Below are positions 37,590 through 45,386 of a stretch of 47,793 nt of DNA, piece after piece. Source of the DNA: Alcanivorax jadensis T9 (lineage in GTDB: Bacteria > Pseudomonadota > Gammaproteobacteria > Pseudomonadales > Alcanivoracaceae); assembly GCF_000756655.1 (NCBI RefSeq), contig NZ_ARXU01000018.1:1-47793 (forward strand). The letters run 5' to 3'. Each line of letters begins with the position of its first letter. Positions within the stretch are counted from its first letter, which is position 1. The position numbers and the translations under genes were made by a program. The notes under the pieces were generated by a model. That model was given only the letters and a program-made list of their open reading frames with translations, was not told the DNA's origin and searched no databases.

Positions 37590-37685
37590 GCTTGCCATAA
37601 ACTGTTGGTCCTGATGTCCCGGAGCCGGTAAGGTTTGTCGCTGCTACAGGAGCAAGGAAGTGCAATCAATCATCAAGGAGCAGGT

Positions 37686-38291
37686 ATGAATACGTTTCGA
37701 ATCGGGGTTTTGGGTGTGTCCTTCTGTCTGGTGCTGGCGTCTCCGGCGCAGGCTTTCGATCTGAAGAAGATGACGGACTCCGCCAATGCGGCGGTGGACA
37801 AGGCTTCCGAGAGCGCCGATGCGGGCATCAACAAGGCGTCCGAGACAGCCAACGATGGCATCAACAAGGCGGGTGACTCTGCCAACAGCACGCTGGATAG
37901 CGTCAATGGCGGCATGGCCGTTTCCGGTGAAGCCAAGGCACTGGTCGATTCCCTGTCCACGGATCTGGACGTGTCCGGTCAGCAGGCCGCAGGCGGTGCC
38001 GGTGCCTTGCTGGCCATGGCACAAAGCAACCTGTCCGGTGACCAGTTCAGCGGTGTCCTTAACAAGGTGCCGGGGCTGGAATCCCTGCTTGGCGGCGGAG
38101 AAGGCGGTGGTGTGGCGTCGTCCATGCTGGGCAATATTTCCAGCATGCAGGGTGTCACCAAGGCGTTCGGCGCGCTGGGTATGAGCCCGGAGATGGTCAG
38201 CCAGTTCGCGCCGAAAATTCTCGGCTTTCTCGGTGACAAAGGCGTCACCGGTCAGGTGCTGAATAGCCTCAAGGGCTTGTGGGGCGTCTGA
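37686..38291 (+). CDS. DUF2780 family exported protein
   Basis: 201 aa. A signal peptide ends at AQA (residue 23). Residues 33-76 are four consecutive 11-residue repeats of the form A(N/D)xxIxKAxxS, predicted to form an amphipathic helix or right-handed coiled coil. The C-terminal two-thirds is the DUF2780 (VcgC/VcgE) domain with LLAMAQSNLSGDQFSGV and ALGMSPEMVSQFAPKIL. ATG 37686 follows AAGGAG. Periplasmic location is inferred; function unknown. Confidence 0.87.
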   Translation: MNTFRIGVLGVSFCLVLASPAQAFDLKKMTDSANAAVDKASESADAGINKASETANDGINKAGDSANSTLDSVNGGMAVSGEAKALVDSLSTDLDVSGQQAAGGAGALLAMAQSNLSGDQFSGVLNKVPGLESLLGGGEGGGVASSMLGNISSMQGVTKAFGALGMSPEMVSQFAPKILGFLGDKGVTGQVLNSLKGLWGV

Positions 38292-38362
38292 TCGTCGCAT
38301 CCATCTTGACGGTCTGCTGGCGATGTCACAGCTAAAATACTGATTTTGCCAGGGGCGTATTG

Positions 38363-39406
38363 ATGGATTCCTTGTCGCAGGTTGTTCTGGGTGCCTCGGT
38401 GGGCGGTGCGGTCATGGGCCGCACGCTGGGGCGCTCGGCATTACTGGGTGGTGCCTTGTTGGGCACCTTGCCCGACCTGGATGTTCTTATCGACTATGGC
38501 GATGCGGTGGCCAACTTCACCGAGCATCGCGGTTTCAGCCATTCCCTGCTGGTGTTGCTACCCGCCTCGTTGTTGCTGGCCTGGGTACTTCAGCGCTGGC
38601 GTCCGGCCATCAGCCTGTGGCGCTGGTGGGCCTTCACCGGTCTGTGTCTGCTGACCCACCCGTTACTGGATTCCTTTACCACCTATGGCACCCGCCTGTT
38701 CTGGCCGCTGGGTGATCCGGTGGCAATCAGCAGCATCTTCATCATTGATCCGCTTTATACCCTGCCGTTGCTGTTTGCTGTGTTGTGGGCCCTGTGGCGG
38801 CCGCCGGCCAGGACGGCGCTGGCCACCGGGCTGACGCTGTCTTCCCTGTATCTTTGCTGGAGTATGATGGCCCAGCAATGGATGACACAGCGGGTCATGC
38901 CAGTGCTGGCGGAGCGGGGGCTGGATCAGGCGCCGCGCCTGGTGCAGCCCATGCCGTTTTCGACCCTGCTGTGGCGGGTAACGGTGCTGGGTGAGCAGCA
39001 GCGACTGGAGATTGTCACCGGGGTGCTGGATAGCGGCGATGCCCTGACGGTTGAAACCTTCCCCCGCTCGCCGCAGGACTATGCCGAGGCCATGCAGGTG
39101 CCGGCGGGGCGCAAGCTGGCCTGGTTTACCAGGGGGTTCATCGATGTGGAAGCCGGGCCAGACCAGTTACTGGTCACGGATATTCGCCTGGGGGTACCGG
39201 GTTTGCACCCCTTTCAGTTTGTGCTGGCCGAGCATAAAGACGGTGGCTGGAAGGCTTTGCCCAGCTATAAGCTGCCGCGGCCAATGGCCAACCCGCAGGC
39301 CTGGCCGGCGCTGCTGGACCGGACCCTGGCCCGCCAACCGATTCTTTGCCTGACCACCCTGGAAGCCTTGCCGGCCGGCAGCGCCTGTCCATCGGTGATG
39401 CCCTGA
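38363..39406 (+). CDS. YdjM-like inner-membrane metal-dependent hydrolase
   Basis: 347 aa. Conserved polar motifs LGTLPDLDVLIDYGD, EHRGFSHSLL and LTHPLLDSFTTYGTRLFWP lie among four to five transmembrane helices in the first 170 residues. These Asp/His motifs define the DUF457/YdjM family, annotated as metal-dependent hydrolases. The C-terminal 170 residues are soluble and specific to the longer branch. ATG 38363 is preferred to the adjacent TTG 38360. Confidence 0.88.
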   Translation: MDSLSQVVLGASVGGAVMGRTLGRSALLGGALLGTLPDLDVLIDYGDAVANFTEHRGFSHSLLVLLPASLLLAWVLQRWRPAISLWRWWAFTGLCLLTHPLLDSFTTYGTRLFWPLGDPVAISSIFIIDPLYTLPLLFAVLWALWRPPARTALATGLTLSSLYLCWSMMAQQWMTQRVMPVLAERGLDQAPRLVQPMPFSTLLWRVTVLGEQQRLEIVTGVLDSGDALTVETFPRSPQDYAEAMQVPAGRKLAWFTRGFIDVEAGPDQLLVTDIRLGVPGLHPFQFVLAEHKDGGWKALPSYKLPRPMANPQAWPALLDRTLARQPILCLTTLEALPAGSACPSVMP

Positions 39407-39464
39407 CGCCCGACCCCGCTCGGCAACAGTGGTGATTACCCGGGATGATGGGGGAGTGGTGGGG

Positions 39465-39606
39465 AGTTAACTGTTGCGCGTGAAAAGAGAGGTTTGATCT
39501 GTAACGCAAGAGGCCGCGCCCATGGTTTGAGCGCGGCCTCTTGCGTTGAAAAAAACAGCACAAACAAATCGCGTCGCTGTTAACTATTCAATGTTAACTG
39601 TTAACT
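39465..39606. repeat. Composite repeat: GTTAAC words around a GAGGCCGCG hairpin
   Basis: The outer arms are AGTTAACTGTTGCGCG (39465-39480) and GTTAAC words at 39570-39606. The core is a 17-bp perfect stem AACGCAAGAGGCCGCGC (39503-39519) / 39531-39547 with an 11-base loop. The core and one outer arm recur at 47663-47757. The A-run (39548-39554) is on the wrong side for a normal terminator of the minus-strand gene. The stop codon of the reductase at 39601 is inside the right arm. Confidence 0.85.
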
Positions 39607-40617
39607 ACTTTCCCACCCCGCCAACACCAACTTGCCAATCGTCTGCCCGCTTTCCAGCTTTCGGTGGGCGGCTTTCAGGTTGTTGGCGTTGATCGGGCCC
39701 AGGCCTTCGCTGAGGGTGGTCTGGATGGTGCCGGCGTCTACCAGGGTGCGGAGCTGGTCGAGGATGTCGCCCTGGCGCTGCATGGTTGCGGCGAACATGG
39801 CGCGGGTGAACATGAACTCCCAGCAGAAGCGGGCGCTTTTCGGTTTCAGGGGGTTCAGGTCCAGGGGGGCACGGGCATCGACGATGGCGCAGATGCCACC
39901 GAACGGGGCCACCGCCTGGCAGGCGCTGTGCCAGTATTCGTCCAGGCTCTGGGTGACCAGGATGCCGTCCACCTGGGGGTGACCGAGCAACTCCAGTTGC
40001 GGCAGCAGTTCCTTGCGGTAATCCACCACCTGATGGGCGCCCATGGCCTGGCACCAGTTGGCGGAGGTCTCGCGCCCGGCGGTGGCAATCACGGTCAGCC
40101 CAAAATGGTGGGCGGCCAGCTGGATGGCGATGGAGCCCACGCCACCGGCGCCGCCGATTACCAGCAGACTTTTTCCTTCGCATTCGCCGGGCCGGAAACC
40201 GAGCTGGTCTTCCAGGGCTTCCCAGGCGGTGATGGCGGTCAGGGGCAGGGCGGCAGCTTCCTGCATGCCCAGGCTGTCCGGTTTTTTTGCCACCAGGCGC
40301 TCGTCCACACACTGGTATTGGGCATTGCTGCCCTGACGCTGCAGGGCGCCGGCATACCAGACCCGGTCGCCTGCCTGAAAATTCTTCACCTCGGCGCCCA
40401 CTGCCTCAACCACCCCGGCGGCATCAAATCCCAGTACCCGATAGCCGCCCTGGTCCACCGGACGCTGGCGCAGTTTGGTGTCGATGGGGTTCACGGATAC
40501 CGCCTGTACAGACACCAGCAGATCCCGGGGACCGGGAGACGGCAAGTCCAGCTGGATATCTTCCAGCGCGTGTACATCATCAATGGTTCTGGGTTGGTTG
40601 AAACCGATCGCTTTCAT
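39601..40617 (-). CDS. Zinc-type alcohol dehydrogenase-like / quinone oxidoreductase (MDR family)
   Basis: 338-aa medium-chain reductase. The N-terminal GroES-like domain includes VLGFDAAGVVEAVG, followed by a Rossmann domain with VIGGAGGVGSIAIQLA near 154-169 for NADPH. Structural zinc cysteines are absent, consistent with the quinone-reductase/ZADH branch. AGGGGC precedes the ATG. The stop is supplied by a GTTAAC word repeat. Divergent from the amidase; two palindromes lie in the gap. Confidence 0.9.
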   Translation of the reverse strand: MKAIGFNQPRTIDDVHALEDIQLDLPSPGPRDLLVSVQAVSVNPIDTKLRQRPVDQGGYRVLGFDAAGVVEAVGAEVKNFQAGDRVWYAGALQRQGSNAQYQCVDERLVAKKPDSLGMQEAAALPLTAITAWEALEDQLGFRPGECEGKSLLVIGGAGGVGSIAIQLAAHHFGLTVIATAGRETSANWCQAMGAHQVVDYRKELLPQLELLGHPQVDGILVTQSLDEYWHSACQAVAPFGGICAIVDARAPLDLNPLKPKSARFCWEFMFTRAMFAATMQRQGDILDQLRTLVDAGTIQTTLSEGLGPINANNLKAAHRKLESGQTIGKLVLAGWESS

Positions 40618-40697
40618 GCTTTGCCCCTACAACGTAAACACACAAGCTTTGGCCCACTTGGCAGGGCAGACTATGCCACAGTAACCGGATTGTCGCC

Positions 40698-40728
40698 TTG
40701 CGACCGTCGCAAAAAACGATAACGTTTT
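40698..40728. promoter_or_regulatory. Two adjacent palindromes between reductase and amidase
   Basis: TTGCGAC-C-GTCGCAA (40698-40712) is perfect over 7-bp arms, and AAAACG-ATAA-CGTTTT (40713-40728) is perfect over 6-bp arms; they abut. The second ends just before the amidase ribosome-binding site (GGGAG), so a bound repressor would block it. No regulator gene is adjacent. Confidence 0.5.
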
Positions 40729-40743
40729 CGGGAGAGCACACGC

Positions 40744-42240
40744 ATGAAGTTCGAGGAATATCGCCAATTTGATGCCATGGGGCTGGCGGAGCTGGTGGGT
40801 AAGGGCGAGGTCGCTGCCAGCGAGTTGCTGGAGACTGCCATCGCCAGGGCGGAGCAGGTGAATCCCTCCCTGAATGGTCTGATTATTCCCCTTTACGAGC
40901 AGGCCCGGTCGCGCGCCGCCTCACCGCTGGAAGGCCCCCTGGCCGGGGTGCCCATGCTGGTGAAGGACTTGTTTCAGGAAATGGGAGGGGCGCCCAGCTA
41001 TCAGGGTAACAAGGCGCGCAAGAAAAACGATATCCGCGCGGATCAGGATTCCACCCTGGTGGCCCGCTGGAAGGCCGCTGGTCTGGTGCCCTTCGGTCGC
41101 ACCAATACCCCGGAGTTCGGCGCCAAGGGGATCACCGAGCCGGATTCCTATGGCCCGGCCCGCAACCCCTGGAACCCGGACCATACCCCCGGTGGTTCAT
41201 CCGGTGGCTCTGCCGCCATGGTGGCGTCCGGGGTGGTGCCTGTAGCCGGCGCCAATGACGGTGGTGGCAGTATCCGCATCCCGGCAGCCTGCTGCGGCCT
41301 GTTCGGACTCAAGCCCGGTCGCGGGCGCACTCCCTGGGGGCCCACCTTTACCGAAGCCATGCACGGCATTGCGGTGAACCATGTGCTGACCCGCTCGGTG
41401 CGTGACAGTGCGCTCCTGCTGGACCTCACTCACGGGGATGAGCGCGGCAGCCTGTTCCAGATCGCGCCGCCGGCGCAGCCCTATCAAGTGGCTGCGGCAT
41501 CCCGTCCCGGGACCCTGCGAATCGGTTTTTCCACGGCGTCGCCGCTGGGCACACCGGTGGATCCTGAAGCCGTCAAAGCGGTGGAGAAAACCGTGGCCCT
41601 GCTACGGGAGCTGGGCCACGAGGTGGTCGAGGCCGAGCCGCAAATGGATGCCAAACAGATGTGCATGGACTGGCTCTCCGTCTGGTTTGGTCAATGTGCC
41701 GCCGAGGTTGATGAAGTGAAGGCGTTGACCGGCTGTGGTGACGAAGGGTTCGAGCTAGATACCCTGGCCATTGCCGCCTTTGGCCGCGCGACGCCTGCCC
41801 ATGAATACGTGAAATGTCAGACCCGTTGGCAGCAGTACATGATCGCCCTGGATACCTTCCTGGAGCAGTACGATTTCTGGCTGACGCCGACGCTGGCCAT
41901 GCCCCCCGCACGAATCGGGGAAATGGCCACTCCGGGCTGGCAGCAGAGCGCCCTGAAAATGCTGCTCAAGGTGGGCGGCGAAAAACTGTTGATGAAAACC
42001 GGCATGATCGAACAGATGGCCATGGAGAACTTCAAATACATGCCCTTCACCCAGTTCGCCAATGTCACCGGGGTGCCGGCCATGTCGGTGCCGTTGCATT
42101 GGTGTGACTCTGCTTCAGGAAAACCGGGCCTACCGCTGGGGTCCCAGTTTGTCGGTGGCCATGGCGATGAAGGCAAGCTGCTGGCGCTGGCGGCGCAACT
42201 GGAAGAGGCGGCACCCTGGTTCGACAAGGTGCCGATGTAG
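40744..42240 (+). CDS. Amidase (amidase-signature family)
   Basis: 498-aa cytoplasmic amide hydrolase. The Ser-cisSer-Lys triad is K74 (VPMLVKDLF), cis-Ser S152/S153 (GGSSGGSAA) and nucleophile S176 (GANDGGGSIRIPAA). The length and motif order match stand-alone 6-aminohexanoate/aryl-amidase-like members rather than GatA, since no gatB or gatC lies nearby. It has no signal peptide. GGGAG precedes the ATG. Substrate unknown. Confidence 0.93.
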   Translation: MKFEEYRQFDAMGLAELVGKGEVAASELLETAIARAEQVNPSLNGLIIPLYEQARSRAASPLEGPLAGVPMLVKDLFQEMGGAPSYQGNKARKKNDIRADQDSTLVARWKAAGLVPFGRTNTPEFGAKGITEPDSYGPARNPWNPDHTPGGSSGGSAAMVASGVVPVAGANDGGGSIRIPAACCGLFGLKPGRGRTPWGPTFTEAMHGIAVNHVLTRSVRDSALLLDLTHGDERGSLFQIAPPAQPYQVAAASRPGTLRIGFSTASPLGTPVDPEAVKAVEKTVALLRELGHEVVEAEPQMDAKQMCMDWLSVWFGQCAAEVDEVKALTGCGDEGFELDTLAIAAFGRATPAHEYVKCQTRWQQYMIALDTFLEQYDFWLTPTLAMPPARIGEMATPGWQQSALKMLLKVGGEKLLMKTGMIEQMAMENFKYMPFTQFANVTGVPAMSVPLHWCDSASGKPGLPLGSQFVGGHGDEGKLLALAAQLEEAAPWFDKVPM

Positions 42241-42251
42241 AGGCTAAACGG

Positions 42252-42325
42252 CGAGTTACGAGTTGCGAAGAGCGAAAGGTTTTTCGTTACTCGAACCTCG
42301 TCACTCGTTTTTGATTTTTGTCATC
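42252..42325. repeat. Inverted word repeat (CGAGTTACGAG type)
   Basis: The left arm CGAGTTACGAGTTGCGAAG (from 42252) faces the right arm CGTTACTCGAACCTCGTCAC then TCGTT. It lies between convergent amidase and PF10118 genes, beginning 12 bp after the amidase stop. Confidence 0.75.
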
Positions 42326-42332
42326 GCTTCGA

Positions 42333-42359
42333 GCCTGCCGGGATCACGCCCGGGCAGGC
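42333..42359. terminator. GC-rich hairpin downstream of the PF10118 gene
   Basis: GCCTGCCGGG and CCCGGGCAGGC form a 10-bp stem with one bulge. It lies 19 bp after the PF10118 stop. There is no T-run on that strand, so termination is possible but not certain. Confidence 0.4.
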
Positions 42360-42377
42360 GCTTTGTGGGATGACGTT

Positions 42378-43295
42378 TCAGTGCACCGCCGCTGCTTTTG
42401 CTGCAGGTGAGCGTGCCAGGTAGGCCAGCGCCTGTTCCGTGTCGCCTTCGTGGATCGGGTGGAAGCGGGGTGACAGCCAGCGCAGGGTGGCGTTGACCAG
42501 GAAGGTGAAGGTGGGCACGTTCTCGGTGCGCTTGCCGGTCTGTTCCAGTTGCATCAGCAATTGCGGTATCAGGGTACGGCCCATTTTGCGCACGCTTGGG
42601 TCCGGGTCCTGACGGGCCAGGCTGCGGCCGCCCTCGGAAATGAAGTAGATGAACAACGGAAACACGATGGCCATCAGTGCCTGACGGCTCACGTAGAAGC
42701 CGAGCTGTGTCTTGCACAGGTGTTCGAACAGGTCGAAGGCTACCGTGCGATGCTCCACCTCTTCCGCCAGGTGCCACTTGAACAGATCCACCATGGCCGG
42801 GTCGCCGTTTTCTTCCCAGGTGTCGTTGTCCATGGCCCACTGGCCGAGTACACCGGTGAAGTGCTCGATGGCGGCGATCAGCCCCACCCGCAATACCAGC
42901 CACTGTTTCTGAATCGCCTTGCGCTGCAGGAATTTCATCCCGAAGGGAGCCTCGCCGAGGAAGGTGCCGAACAGCCACTCCACCCGCTGCACGTACTCAT
43001 CCACACTCAGCCCATGGCGTTCCAGATAAAGCTGGGCCTTGCTGTGGGCCCGGGAGTGCACGGCTTCCTGACGGATAAAGCCTTCCACGTCGGCGCGCAG
43101 CTGGTCATCGGTGACCAGGGGTAATGCCTGGTTGTAGACCCGGCAAAACCACAGTTCTCCGGCGGGTAGCAGCAGATGGATGCCGTTGATGATATAGGTG
43201 GAAAAGGGATCATCCTTTAGCCAGTGCAGTGGCGTCGCGTCGAAATCGAACTGCACACGGCGGGCTTTCAGTTGATGGCGCACAGGGCTGTTCAT
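42378..43295 (-). CDS. PF10118 family predicted metal-dependent hydrolase
   Basis: 305-aa mostly helical protein. Likely metal ligands occur in a ferritin-like pattern: E77, H80 and H84 (RQEAVHSRAHSKAQ), IAAIEHFTG near 143, and AEEVEHRTVAFDLFEH near 176. An apolar segment (QALMAIVFPLFIYF) suggests membrane contact. It lies 41 bp downstream of the EphD-like fusion on the same strand, so one operon is likely. Enzymatic activity of the family is not defined. Confidence 0.86.
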   Translation of the reverse strand: MNSPVRHQLKARRVQFDFDATPLHWLKDDPFSTYIINGIHLLLPAGELWFCRVYNQALPLVTDDQLRADVEGFIRQEAVHSRAHSKAQLYLERHGLSVDEYVQRVEWLFGTFLGEAPFGMKFLQRKAIQKQWLVLRVGLIAAIEHFTGVLGQWAMDNDTWEENGDPAMVDLFKWHLAEEVEHRTVAFDLFEHLCKTQLGFYVSRQALMAIVFPLFIYFISEGGRSLARQDPDPSVRKMGRTLIPQLLMQLEQTGKRTENVPTFTFLVNATLRWLSPRFHPIHEGDTEQALAYLARSPAAKAAAVH

Positions 43296-43336
43296 GGCTG
43301 TTGTTCTCCCGTTGTTATGGTCAACACGTCATCAAT

Positions 43337-45088
43337 TCAGGCGGTAATGTCCAGACGCGCTACTTGCCGGGAGAGCACCGGGGCAAAGCGGCTGAGCAGT
43401 CGGGTGGTCCAGGCTTCGGCACCCACCAGGGACAGGGCCGGGTTATTCAGCACGGCGTCGAAAATGGCGGTGGCCACCTGGTCCGGGGAAAAGTTGCGGC
43501 GCTTGTACAGGGCATCGGCCCTGGCTCGCTTGTCCGCTTGTTCTTCGTCGCCAAGGCCGGCATAGACGGTGCTGTTGGCAATGCCGGTGGCGACAAAGCC
43601 GGGGCAAATCGAGGTGACGCCGATATGGTGCTCGGCCAGCTCCGCACGCAGGCATTCGCTGAGCATGTGCACCGCGGCCTTGCTGGTGGAGTAGGCGGCC
43701 AGCTTGCGGTTGGGGGCGAAGGCGGCGGCGGACGCCACGTTGATGATGTGGCCCCTGCGGTGGCCGTCGATCATCTGCTGGGCAAACAATCGTGAACCAT
43801 GGATCACGCCCCACAGGTTGACCTTGAGCAGGCGCTCCCAGTCTTTGCTGGAAGTCTCCAGTACGCCACCGGCCATGCCGATGCCGGCGTTATTGATGAC
43901 GATATCCGCGCCACCCAGTTCCTTGCCCGTCCAGCTGGCCAGGCGCTGCATGGCCTGGGCTGACCCCACATCCACCTTGCGCGGCCAGGCTGCGGCGCCC
44001 AGTTCGCGGGCCTGTTCGGCGGTGCTCTTGGCGCTCTCTTCATCAATATCCACGCACACCACATCGGCGCCTTCAGCGGCAAAGCGCAGGGCGGTGGCAC
44101 GGCCAATGCCGGAACCTGCGCCGGTGATGACGGCGGTTTTGCCGTACAGCGGCAGGCCCAGTCTTTCCGGGCGAACGCGGGCATGCTGCAGGGCGCCCGG
44201 CATATTGCCGTTTTCCACGCCGGCCACGAAATCGCCAATCCAGGCAGCCAGAGTGTCCGGGTGGCTCAGCGGTACCCAGTGGTTGGCATTGATATCGCGG
44301 CGGTACAGCTCGTCCACCCACTCGTGCAGGTCTTCAAAAAGCTGGGTGCCCACATAGTTGTCACGGGTGGGCACGATCAGCTGTACCGGACAGGGAGCGT
44401 GGCGGGCTTCCGGGTTGATCAGCTTGTTGCGAAAGTTGGCGCGGTACAGCTGCACGCCGTGCTTGCCGTCCTTGCCCTGGGTGGGGTTGGCTTCCGGCTC
44501 CTGCACATTCTCGCGGTGCTTCAGATAGCGGGGCCAGAGCTTGTCCAGGCCTCCCTGCCAGGCACCGGGGGCCAGTACTGGCAAGTGAAAGAAACCGATG
44601 TACCAGGAACTGAGTACCTGCTTGAACACCTTGGTCTTGGCGGAAGGAGACAGGTTCAGGGTGCGCCGGCGCATCCAGTGGCCCATGTGATCCAGGCAAG
44701 GGCCGGAGATAGTGGTGTAGGACTTGATGCGTGCCTTGAGCGGCCCTTCGGCGGTGACAGATTCCCAGCTCTGGATGGAGCCCCAGTCGTGTCCCACCAG
44801 ATGAAAATCCCGCCCGGGGACAGTGGCGTCCACCACTGCCGCCAGATCCGCAGACAGCAGGCTCATGCGGTAATCCGCCCGCTTGCGGGGCGCGTCGGAG
44901 GCACCGGCACCGCGTACGTCGTAGCTGATCACGAAGTACTTCTTCGCCAGCCGATCCGCCACCGGTTGCCAGATACTGTGATTGTCAGGGTAACCATGAA
45001 CCAGTACCACCGGCACCTTGCTGCTGTCCCCAAAGGTATAGACCTGCAGATTGACACCCTGGCTGGTCACCGTGGCTGTGGTTGTCAT
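43337..45088 (-). CDS. EphD-like fusion: epoxide hydrolase-type alpha/beta hydrolase plus SDR
   Basis: 583 aa with two enzymes in one chain. Residues 1-295 are an alpha/beta hydrolase of the epoxide hydrolase/dehalogenase type. It has the oxyanion motif HGYPDN (31-36), an Asp rather than Ser nucleophile at D101 (VGHDWGS), a possible acid at D243 and a histidine at H270. Residues 312-575 are a short-chain dehydrogenase with TGAGSGIG (322-329), NNAG (399-402) and catalytic Y466/K470 (YSTSK). The layout and length match mycobacterial EphD. ATG 45088 follows AGGAG. Hydrolysis of a lipid epoxide to a diol, then oxidation, is an attractive inference. Confidence 0.9.
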   Translation of the reverse strand: MTTTATVTSQGVNLQVYTFGDSSKVPVVLVHGYPDNHSIWQPVADRLAKKYFVISYDVRGAGASDAPRKRADYRMSLLSADLAAVVDATVPGRDFHLVGHDWGSIQSWESVTAEGPLKARIKSYTTISGPCLDHMGHWMRRRTLNLSPSAKTKVFKQVLSSWYIGFFHLPVLAPGAWQGGLDKLWPRYLKHRENVQEPEANPTQGKDGKHGVQLYRANFRNKLINPEARHAPCPVQLIVPTRDNYVGTQLFEDLHEWVDELYRRDINANHWVPLSHPDTLAAWIGDFVAGVENGNMPGALQHARVRPERLGLPLYGKTAVITGAGSGIGRATALRFAAEGADVVCVDIDEESAKSTAEQARELGAAAWPRKVDVGSAQAMQRLASWTGKELGGADIVINNAGIGMAGGVLETSSKDWERLLKVNLWGVIHGSRLFAQQMIDGHRRGHIINVASAAAFAPNRKLAAYSTSKAAVHMLSECLRAELAEHHIGVTSICPGFVATGIANSTVYAGLGDEEQADKRARADALYKRRNFSPDQVATAIFDAVLNNPALSLVGAEAWTTRLLSRFAPVLSRQVARLDITA

Positions 45089-45386
45089 AAGGCACTCCTG
45101 AAAGATGGCGACGCCAGATCTGGACGACGTCAAGTTAACCGAATGTATCAGTGAGCAATGTAACGGTCAACGAGCAGAGTGTGACTATTGGGACCGGGAA
45201 TCCGGCGCCAGCGGCCAAGCAGCAAGGGTAGGCATCATGCGTTCCCGGGCGTCTTGAGAGTTCCCGTGAATGCTGGGGCCTTACAATCTTTACCATTTTG
45301 AGATCCGTTATTGTTTGATATTGATTCTCAATAACAGCAGAATGCCGCCGCTTCTATACCGATTAACGGAACGAACGGGGGATGTA
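45089..45386. promoter_or_regulatory. Divergent promoter region with Fur box
   Basis: A 298-bp gap between the fusion gene and the TonB-dependent receptor. GATATTGATTCTCAATAAC (45317-45335) matches the 19-bp Fur consensus at 14 positions and contains the perfect inverted repeat TATTGA / TCAATA. It lies 52 bp before the receptor start. GGGGGA precedes that ATG. Near the fusion gene, GTTAACCG...CGGTCAAC (45134-45171) is a weak palindrome. No small gene is seen. Confidence 0.75.

Noticed and set aside
39503-39547. 17-bp hairpin read as a rho-independent terminator for the reductase gene
   Set aside because: The T-run in the minus-strand transcript comes before, not after, the stem, and the same hairpin recurs as part of a composite repeat.
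45134-45171. Palindrome GTTAACCG...CGGTCAAC upstream of the EphD-like fusion
   Set aside because: Only the outer eight bases are symmetric and the centre is not; too weak to call an operator.
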